Of a stretch of 57,507 nucleotides of DNA, positions 51,409 through 57,507 are shown piece after piece; position 1 is the first letter of the stretch; the number at the start of each line of letters is the position of its first letter. The notes under the pieces were generated by a model, which ran no database searches, was not told the origin of the DNA, and saw only the letters and a list, made by a program, of their open reading frames with translations. The DNA comes from Thermoplasmatota archaeon (lineage in GTDB: Archaea > Thermoplasmatota > Thermoplasmata > Thermoplasmatales > Thermoplasmataceae). Location of the stretch: NCBI GenBank assembly GCA_023489435.1, contig JAMDCA010000026.1, positions 1 to 57,507 on the forward strand, written 5' to 3'. The translations under genes and the position numbers were made by a program.

Positions 51409-53034
51409 ATGACGGAAGTTAACACACAACAGCCTAGGGAGCTAAAGAAAGAGCTATCCTTTCTTGACCTGATCATAATAGGAGTGGTGGGTGCCGTAGG
51501 CACTGGCATCCTGTTCAGCGCAGCTGCAATGACCGGAATTGCTGGTCCGGGGAGCTGGCTGGGATGGCTTCTGGGAGGGGTATTCTATCTTTTCATAGGA
51601 TTGACCTTCGCTGAGCTTGTAACAACATATCCTGAAGCTGGCGGGCCATCCCGGTATGTACTGTATACGCACGGGTGGTTTACAAACACCATAAACTCAC
51701 TTGCGGATCTTATCTGGTATATCTTCATACCGCCAATAGAAGCTTTCGCAGTGGTCGATGGACTTAGCATATTCAACCCCAGCCTTGTTACAGCGTCTGG
51801 AGCTCCAACTCTTATGGGAGGAGTGATAGCTGCAGTTTTAATGGTGTTCATGGTCCCATTCAACTACTTTGGGATTAAGGTTTTCGGGAAGTCAACCGTT
51901 GCATTTGGCATCGTCAAGCTGTTCTTCTATATTGCAGTGGGAATAGGCCTTGCAGCCCTTGTCTACAAAGGGGCAAACTTAACCTCTTACGGAGGATTCC
52001 TGCCTTTCGGATTCTCAGGAGTGTTTCTCGCCATACCTTTTGCAATGTTTGCATTTGGTGGAATCAGGGTTCTCCCAGACTATGCAGAGGAATCAAAGAA
52101 ATTCCGGAAATTGCCCCTGGCCATTATCATTGTGGTAATAGGGCAACTTCTCATTTACCTCTTCCTTGACTGGATATTTGTCACTGGCATTGATTGGGGA
52201 AGGCTAGGAATTTCCCCCGGTAACTGGGCGGGAGTGGGTGCAATCGCAGGAAATCCTTTCATCACAATTGCACACAGCTACAATTCCACCCTTATACTCG
52301 CCTTCACCATAGTTATTGGTATAATAGGCCCGTTCATTGTGGGCTATGTTTACCTTGGAGGGGGTTCCAGGGTTCTTCTCGCCCAGGGCAGAACAAAAAT
52401 TATGCCCAATCTGATGAAATTCATCCACCAGAAATATTCAGTACCGTACTGGGCACTCCTCGCCCTTGCGCTGATTGGAGGCATACTGGCATTTGTTTCT
52501 GCCCCAATACCGAGCATTTATGGGCTTATTGAAGACGCTGTTGTTGCCGGTTACCTTGGTTTTGCCGTAAACCCGGTTGCACTTGTGGTTTCGAGAAGGC
52601 AGGGAGCAACAAAGTACAGGATCCCTGGTGGAACCATTATCGCGCCAATAGCGTTTGTAGCAGCATCCCTGATCATATTCTGGAGTGGCTGGACAACCGT
52701 TTACTATGCCGTGGCAATTCTAACAGTTGGAGTGGTGATCTTCGGACTCATACTGCCTGTTGTAAGAAACACCACCAAGAGGGATCTTAAGCACTTCAGA
52801 AACTCCCTGTGGTACATTGGATACATCGCCTTCATGCTCTCAATGACGTATATTGGAAGCGATGGGGCCCAGAGCATTCTCACCTTCTACGAAGCCACAG
52901 CTGTTGTAGTAGTGGTGTCTGTCCTGGTCTTCTTCCCTCTGGGAGTATTTTCCGGCCTGAAAAACAAGCTGGAAGAAGCCGACTATGCAGCTTCGACAGA
53001 ACTGGACAGGGAAGAGCCAGTGGTGCTTACCTGA
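51409..53034 (+). CDS. APC-superfamily amino acid permease
   Basis: Membrane permease of 541 aa with 12-14 hydrophobic segments, importing amino acids or related amines. The first helix has IIGVVGAVGTGILFS, the unwound G-x-G-x-G-I substrate-binding motif of the APC family, and helix 6 has FAMFAFGGIRVLPDYAEE. Fatty or aromatic amino acids cannot be told apart. It probably feeds on the products of the extracellular protease. The ATG at 51409 is supported by the TATA-like box. A T-rich terminator follows. Confidence 0.9.
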   Translation: MTEVNTQQPRELKKELSFLDLIIIGVVGAVGTGILFSAAAMTGIAGPGSWLGWLLGGVFYLFIGLTFAELVTTYPEAGGPSRYVLYTHGWFTNTINSLADLIWYIFIPPIEAFAVVDGLSIFNPSLVTASGAPTLMGGVIAAVLMVFMVPFNYFGIKVFGKSTVAFGIVKLFFYIAVGIGLAALVYKGANLTSYGGFLPFGFSGVFLAIPFAMFAFGGIRVLPDYAEESKKFRKLPLAIIIVVIGQLLIYLFLDWIFVTGIDWGRLGISPGNWAGVGAIAGNPFITIAHSYNSTLILAFTIVIGIIGPFIVGYVYLGGGSRVLLAQGRTKIMPNLMKFIHQKYSVPYWALLALALIGGILAFVSAPIPSIYGLIEDAVVAGYLGFAVNPVALVVSRRQGATKYRIPGGTIIAPIAFVAASLIIFWSGWTTVYYAVAILTVGVVIFGLILPVVRNTTKRDLKHFRNSLWYIGYIAFMLSMTYIGSDGAQSILTFYEATAVVVVVSVLVFFPLGVFSGLKNKLEEADYAASTELDREEPVVLT

Positions 53035-53046
53035 ACTCTTTCCCAA

Positions 53047-53074
53047 TTTTTACTTTTTTTTAAATTTTTATTTT
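53047..53074 (+). terminator. T-rich terminator of the APC permease gene
   Basis: Three T tracts (five, eight and five T) follow the permease stop codon by 13-40 nt. Archaeal RNA polymerase stops at such runs without a needed hairpin. Confidence 0.55.
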
Positions 53075-53253
53075 CAGCTGACTTCAGCCAGCCACATTTG
53101 AAAACCACGCATAGGTGCCTTCATTCCGCTGGATATTGTTCCTATTTCTTCATACCTCGATTTTATTAAGCCTGCCAGTCCCCAACCCTTATCCGGAGAA
53201 GAGCGTCTAATCAGTTGATAGGCAGATGATATCAAGGCTTTCGTCCGCAGCAA
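53074..53253 (-). pseudogene. Possible gene remnant or 59-aa protein
   Basis: The minus-strand frame is open for 71 codons (53289-53077) and ends in TGA at 53074-53076. Only TTG starts (53253 and 53235) occur in the first half. The C-terminal half has a protein-like look: DKGWGLAGLIKSRYEEIG, then a Met/Arg-rich helix ending WLAEVS. No family was recognised. The missing start suggests a 5'-truncated gene, but chance is possible. Confidence 0.25.
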
Positions 53254-53422
53254 AAACTGCAGTATTTTGAAAATGCCCCTGAAACATAGTTATTGCCTCT
53301 TGCCAGTTATGCGCACATTAATCCCGACCAACCGTGCCGCAGAATAATGTTGATCTTCCCACGGAATTCCCAGCTTCCCAAAGATTGTAATAACAGGAAA
53401 TAGATACTTCTGCCGATATAAA

Positions 53423-54802
53423 ATGGCGAGACCAGATACGTCTGAGCTTACTGATGATAAAATCCTGGAGCTTAACAGGTACATTTCCAGGACCATGCAG
53501 AAAAGCGGAGTTCCTGCCCTTTCCATTACAATAGCGCAACATGGAAAGACCATCTTCTCCCGGGGATATGGAAGGAGAGATCTTGAAAGTGGCAAACGGG
53601 CAACGAAGGATACACTCTATGGAGTGGGGTCCGTCACCAAATCAGTAACATCTATGTGCATTCTTTTACTGGAAAAGCAGGGCCTGCTCAAGACCTCAGC
53701 ACCAGTTACAGACTATCTGGATGACTACAGGGTTGACGAGTATGCAGGCAAAACCACATTGTCAAACCTTATGTACCATTCCAGTGGAATCGCATCAGTC
53801 AATGCAGCTGAGATTGTGCTCTTCAGGGACCTCGGGCGCGACACCACAAACATCCCCCTTGAAACCATGGATGACTTCATGGATTTCATCAATGGTGCAG
53901 CATCTGAAAGGCACAGCCTTCCGGGAAAGAAGTTCATGTACTGGAATGAGGGCTATACCCTTCTGGGAAGAGTCATAGAAGGCATAACAGGAAAGCCATA
54001 TGCACAGTGCGTCAGGGAAATGCTTCTCAAGCCTCTCGACATGAAGAGGAGCACATTCAGCGGGATGGAAGCTTTCGGGGACAGTGACCATGCTACCCCG
54101 TATATAAGGAAAGACGGCGAGATGGTGCCGGCAGGGATATCTGACAACGAAACAGTGCTTGCGCCAGGTGGCCTTATCACCTCCTCAGAAGAACTGTCAA
54201 GGTATGTTTCTCTCTGGACAGGCGGAAACGGTGGCATATTTGATGCGGGCTTACTGAAGGAATCCGTAAAGCCAAGGTTCACGGTTGATAGTACAGGGCC
54301 CTATGGCAAATCCCACTATGGATACGGGTGGAGCATACAGGATGATTTCCTTGGTCACAGGATAGTGCAGCATTCAGGTGCTGTTGGAGCCTCCTCTGGA
54401 TTTGTTGGTTTCCTGGAGGATTTCGGTGTCTCGGTTTCAATTGGTGCAAATGTTTCCGAGTCCCCTAATTCCAGGATAGGCTTCTATGCGCTTTCATTGT
54501 TCGTCAGGGGATCAGGGCCGGAAGACCTTCCCTTTGTGAAGCACGACAAACTGAAAGAAGAACTCATAGGCATGTATGGAGACTACAGGGACTTCAGCTT
54601 CCTCATAATAAAGGAGAGTTCCACGGGAAACCTAACCTTTGAACTGAGAAGTGATGAATACAACATTTCAGTGCCTGTTCTCATGGATGGGGACGAAGTG
54701 TTCATCTACATGGACAATGAAAAGATGCCACTGGAAATTAGAAAGTCAAAGGACAATAAAGTGGAAATTTTTCTGGAAAGGCACAGATTTGTGAAAAAGT
54801 AG
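53423..54802 (+). CDS. Beta-lactamase-family serine hydrolase
   Basis: Serine hydrolase of 459 aa with the class C/penicillin-binding fold. The catalytic Ser70 and Lys73 are in GSVTKSV (S-x-x-K), and Tyr-Trp-Asn in FMYWNEGY is the Y-x-N motif. The third motif is likely in HSGAVGASSGF (H-S-G). A C-terminal beta domain of about 110 aa (residues 350-459) resembles that of peptide or D-amino-acid esterases. There is no signal peptide, so it is cytoplasmic; archaea lack peptidoglycan, so an esterase or peptidase role is likelier than a cell-wall one. Confidence 0.9.
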   Translation: MARPDTSELTDDKILELNRYISRTMQKSGVPALSITIAQHGKTIFSRGYGRRDLESGKRATKDTLYGVGSVTKSVTSMCILLLEKQGLLKTSAPVTDYLDDYRVDEYAGKTTLSNLMYHSSGIASVNAAEIVLFRDLGRDTTNIPLETMDDFMDFINGAASERHSLPGKKFMYWNEGYTLLGRVIEGITGKPYAQCVREMLLKPLDMKRSTFSGMEAFGDSDHATPYIRKDGEMVPAGISDNETVLAPGGLITSSEELSRYVSLWTGGNGGIFDAGLLKESVKPRFTVDSTGPYGKSHYGYGWSIQDDFLGHRIVQHSGAVGASSGFVGFLEDFGVSVSIGANVSESPNSRIGFYALSLFVRGSGPEDLPFVKHDKLKEELIGMYGDYRDFSFLIIKESSTGNLTFELRSDEYNISVPVLMDGDEVFIYMDNEKMPLEIRKSKDNKVEIFLERHRFVKK

Positions 54803-54808
54803 AAAAGT

Positions 54809-55246
54809 TCACTGGAGGCTGACCGAAACTTTTCTCATGTCATAACCCTTGGGGCATTCCAGCTTTTCATTAACTTTGTTGATGACTCCCCTCATACCAT
54901 CTCTCAGGTGGACAAGGTTGCATTTCTCAATGTTGGGGCAGGTGTGATGATCGCAATCCATAGACTTGAATGTGACTGATGAGCCTTCCTGGAGCTTCTT
55001 CCCGTACTGCATGTGCATAATTTCCGGTATTTCCTCTACCTCAATTGTGGATACACGGTCCTTGTTGAAAACAAAACAGGGATTCTCCTTTTCCCTGACC
55101 TTGAGTACTCTGTATGTCTTCCCGGGGTCAAGGTTAAAACAGACATTCTTTATCCTGCATTCTGCACAGCCAACTAGAGGGCCAACAAAGGTAAACTCCA
55201 AACCTTCCTTTGCAAGATCCACTCCTATAAGAGATATCTTGGCCAT
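54809..55246 (-). CDS. UPF0179 family protein
   Basis: Cys-rich archaeal protein of 145 aa of unknown function. The family pattern is clear: LIGVDLAKEGLEF at the start, then GCAECRIKNVCFNL, a central Lys/Glu region and CDHHTCPNIEKC, ending with LECPKGYDMRKV. The Cys clusters could bind zinc or an Fe-S cluster, which is inference. I used ATG 55246, since the 18 codons upstream belong to the end of the G1P dehydrogenase gene region and do not fit the family. It lies 13 nt after that gene, so they form an operon. Confidence 0.9.
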   Translation of the reverse strand: MAKISLIGVDLAKEGLEFTFVGPLVGCAECRIKNVCFNLDPGKTYRVLKVREKENPCFVFNKDRVSTIEVEEIPEIMHMQYGKKLQEGSSVTFKSMDCDHHTCPNIEKCNLVHLRDGMRGVINKVNEKLECPKGYDMRKVSVSLQ

Positions 55247-55259
55247 GGTGCGGGCACCA

Positions 55260-56318
55260 TTAGATGATTCCTGTGATTTCGAGGGCTTTTTCTGAGGCAT
55301 TTAAACTTATATCCTTTTCCCCAAGTATAGTGTACCTCTCCTGCCTGATGGAATGGGCTGTTGACAGGGCCTTGATCATGACTGAATCAGGTATTTTGTA
55401 GTCCTTTGCCTTGATTGACAGACCCATCCTGCTGTATGCTGATGCAAGCATCTGCCAGTCCCCGCCGTGGAGAAACATGGAGACAACTGAACCCATTGCA
55501 CACTGCTCGCCATGAATAGCCTCGCCAGGGTTCGTACTTTCAAGGGCATGGGCAATAAGATGTTCACTGCCGCTTGCAGGCCTTGATGACCCGGCTATTG
55601 CCATGGCCGTCCCGGAGGCAAGAATCTGCTTGGTAACTAACCATACTGATTCCTCTACGCCCTGAAGGACCATGTGGCTCTTCTCAAGGAGTTCCTTGGC
55701 AGCATATTCAGATATTGCTGCAGCACTGGAGCTGTATTCCTCGCCATGGAGGCGGCTGGAGAGTTTCCAGTCGAGTAGTGCTGTGAGGTTTGAAATCACG
55801 TCTGCAGCTCCTGCTTTCAGGTACTTGAATGGAGCCCTGGAAAGTATCGCAGTATCTGCAATGATGGCAATCGGCATTGAGGCTTCCTGCGAGAGGGTTG
55901 AGCCTGTTCTTCTTATGGAGGCCCTGGGGGATGCAATCCCGTCATGGCTTGGAGTTGTTGGTACACTTACAAATGGAACGTTAAAATCATATGCTGTTTT
56001 CTTGGCAAGGTCTATCTTTGTGCCACCACCGGCACCGATGATTAGCCCTGCATTGAGCTCTTTGGTCAGAGATTCAATCCTTTCCAGATTCTCTGTGTTT
56101 GCACGGTCTGTCTTTATTACGTGGACATCATATCCGGCATCATGGAGTATGGACTCGACTTCCTTTCCCGCGAGGCCATATGTGATATTTCCTGTGACAA
56201 TAATAATGGAACCTGAGCGCATGTATCTTCCCACAACGGGAACGATATTTGGCAGAACCCCGTGCCCCACGTATACATCCCTGGGGAATTGCATGGTCCT
56301 GAACTTTTCAAATTCCAT
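55260..56318 (-). CDS. egsA: sn-Glycerol-1-phosphate dehydrogenase
   Basis: NAD(P)H-dependent reduction of dihydroxyacetone phosphate to sn-glycerol-1-phosphate, the first step of archaeal membrane lipid synthesis. The 352-aa sequence has the nucleotide loop IIGAGGGTKIDLAK, the segment PTTPSHDGIASP and the zinc ligands Asp (AGAADVISN), His (SEHLIAHAL) and His (AIHGEQCAMG) in the expected order. Length is normal. A TATA-like TTTATAAACC lies just upstream (about 56338-56347), so the transcript is leaderless or has a short leader. UPF0179 follows. Confidence 0.96.
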   Translation of the reverse strand: MEFEKFRTMQFPRDVYVGHGVLPNIVPVVGRYMRSGSIIIVTGNITYGLAGKEVESILHDAGYDVHVIKTDRANTENLERIESLTKELNAGLIIGAGGGTKIDLAKKTAYDFNVPFVSVPTTPSHDGIASPRASIRRTGSTLSQEASMPIAIIADTAILSRAPFKYLKAGAADVISNLTALLDWKLSSRLHGEEYSSSAAAISEYAAKELLEKSHMVLQGVEESVWLVTKQILASGTAMAIAGSSRPASGSEHLIAHALESTNPGEAIHGEQCAMGSVVSMFLHGGDWQMLASAYSRMGLSIKAKDYKIPDSVMIKALSTAHSIRQERYTILGEKDISLNASEKALEITGII

Positions 56319-56436
56319 TCAAGAAGCATATTTTACTGCTTTATAAACCTTGATACTGGTGTCAGACAGATAGTTTTGGCGCCATAATACAGGCACCGTA
56401 TTCTGGCGATTTTCTTGAAGTGGAATCATACATGGC

Positions 56437-57297
56437 TCATGGCCATGTGCTTTCACCTGTGGCCATGCTGCTGTTGGAATAGGAGGCGAATTCATCCTTT
56501 GAAACTGCAATTGCCCCCACCAGAACTTCCCCGAATTCCTCAACCTTGTTTTTCAGTATTTCATGGAGAGGTTCAGTCCCAATTTTTGTGTAAATATCGT
56601 AGCACATCATCTTCCTGATAATCTCCTCACCTATTCCTGTGGCAACAACTGCCCCATTTTCACCAGCATAAAGGCCTGCCCCTGGAAGGGGAGAATCCCC
56701 GACCCTCCCCCTCATCATTGGGGATGAGCCGCCGGTTGAGACTGCGGCTGCAAATTTGCCACCCACTCTTGCCACAGCACCCACTGTGTCCTTTTGCTGT
56801 GGAAATCCGAAAATCTTTGCGTACCTGTAATACTGGGAATACCTTTCAGGCAGTTCCACATCCCTGCCGTTGAAGAAGGCAACCATTTTCTTCCATATTG
56901 TTTCGGTTCGCTCTGTTGTTGGATCATAATCGGAAAAACCCAGAGCTCTGGCCAATTTTACCGCACCATCCCCCGTAATCATTACATGAGGTGTTTGAAG
57001 CATGACTTCCCTGGCAACCAGAACCGGGTTCTTCACCCGCTCTATTGCAGAAACCGATCCTATCTGGCTGTTTGCCATTACTGCGGCATCCATCTGAATT
57101 GAGCCATCTATCCTCTTCACGGAACCTGTGCCTGCATTGAACGAAGGATCATCTTCCATGAGCCTTACTGCTTCCACCACAAAATCGAGAGGATCCATGG
57201 ATTTCTTTGAGGAAGTACTGTTTGCATACCTGTTCAGCGCTTCAGTATAAGAATTGTCTGAACCTGCGCCTCCGTGAAGGAGAAGGACATTTGGCAT
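56437..57297 (-). CDS. Isoaspartyl peptidase/L-asparaginase (threonine aspartase family)
   Basis: N-terminal nucleophile hydrolase of 286 aa that is cut into two chains before the catalytic Thr171 (KDTVGAVAR). The start LLLHGGAG and the later STGGSSPMMRGRVGDSPLPG segment with the Arg and Asp of the substrate site are typical. It removes isoaspartyl residues from damaged peptides or hydrolyses asparagine. Length is slightly below the usual 300-320 aa. A 7-bp hairpin ACATGGC-TCATG-GCCATGT (56430-56448) straddles the stop codon. Confidence 0.93.
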   Translation of the reverse strand: MPNVLLLHGGAGSDNSYTEALNRYANSTSSKKSMDPLDFVVEAVRLMEDDPSFNAGTGSVKRIDGSIQMDAAVMANSQIGSVSAIERVKNPVLVAREVMLQTPHVMITGDGAVKLARALGFSDYDPTTERTETIWKKMVAFFNGRDVELPERYSQYYRYAKIFGFPQQKDTVGAVARVGGKFAAAVSTGGSSPMMRGRVGDSPLPGAGLYAGENGAVVATGIGEEIIRKMMCYDIYTKIGTEPLHEILKNKVEEFGEVLVGAIAVSKDEFASYSNSSMATGESTWP

Positions 57298-57433
57298 GGG
57301 AGGTTATTTTCCCTGTGAATTAAATTTCTTTCTTTAAGACTCCAAAGGTCCAGATTCACAGAAAACTCTTAAGTATGTACTTAAAATACAAGTGAAGTCC
57401 GCAGGCAGTTTTCCAGTGCACTTTGGACAATAA

Positions 57434-57507
<74 letters not shown>

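Larger units (their letters stand above)
53035..53422. other. 388-bp spacer: terminator, possible ORF remnant, promoter
   Basis: T-rich DNA at 53047-53074 (eight T at 53054-53061) should end the permease transcript. The minus strand is open from 53289 to 53074 in one frame with no ATG in its first half (listed separately). The rest has no recognised element. The promoter of the serine hydrolase is weakly visible (AATAGATA at about 53400). Confidence 0.5.

Overview
The window looks like the chromosome of an archaeon, most probably an acidophilic heterotroph of the class Thermoplasmata. The archaeal markers are sn-glycerol-1-phosphate dehydrogenase (55260-56318), deoxyhypusine synthase (44804-45736), the NurA-HerA-Mre11-Rad50 operon (13045-19445), a SepF protein, UPF0179 and archaeal-type S12/S7. 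A thermopsin-type acid protease (22528-25845) points to an acidic habitat. Many first genes of transcription units have an A/T-rich TATA-like box about 20-30 nt before the start codon, as expected for leaderless transcripts. Shine-Dalgarno-like GGTGA or AGGTG motifs are seen mostly inside operons, where I used them to choose several starts. I saw no phage, CRISPR array or intact insertion sequence. Species was not determined.

Layout. 1-2.4 kb: GNAT acetyltransferase, a decayed or tiny secreted ORF, thiolase, tRNA-Leu(GAG). 2.6-8.1 kb: an ECF-type importer (S component, double ATPase, EcfT), then a HAD phosphatase and a phosphodiesterase/phosphatase-family enzyme. 8.2-10.3 kb: DUF167 protein, two OsmC proteins and a YecD-like hydrolase. 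10.4-20.6 kb: MFS transporter, SepF, a glycosyltransferase, the DNA end-resection operon and an S2P-type membrane protease. 20.6-21.0 kb: a hairpin-rich spacer. 21-26.4 kb: M20 peptidase, tRNA-Val(CAC), membrane-anchored thermopsin fusion, universal stress protein. 26.5-29 kb: a metal-homeostasis block (predicted permease, DtxR-type repressor with its likely operators, Dps) and a DsrE-like protein.

29-36.3 kb: LigB-like protein, CoA-disulfide-reductase-like flavoprotein, saccharopine-dehydrogenase-like enzyme, DUF1059 protein, divergent HxlR regulator and YceI protein, YhfC-like membrane protein, M20 amidohydrolase, an unknown membrane protein. 36.4-41.5 kb: a molybdenum hydroxylase locus (MocA-like, XdhC, FAD, 2Fe-2S and Mo subunits). 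41.6-48.2 kb: TIGR01777 epimerase, two tandem ornithine-cyclodeaminase paralogues, an orphan small protein, deoxyhypusine synthase, isochorismatase-family hydrolase, cupin protein, CopD-like membrane protein and a 56-codon ORF. 48.2-57.5 kb: S7 and S12, an unknown membrane protein, YchF-like GTPase, APC amino-acid permease, serine hydrolase, UPF0179, G1P dehydrogenase, isoaspartyl peptidase/asparaginase and tRNA-Val(GAC).

The genes suggest a protein- and amino-acid-consuming lifestyle (secreted acid protease, peptidases, APC permease, amino-acid dehydrogenase relatives), with oxidative-stress and metal control and an aerobic-type aldehyde or CO-dehydrogenase-family oxidoreductase. No clearly new defence or mobile system is visible. 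The best leads are the thermopsin/beta-helix fusion, the DtxR-controlled NiCoT-like permease, the hairpin-rich spacer at 20.6-20.9 kb, the 78-bp inverted-repeat element at 8.23 kb and several unannotated small ORFs.
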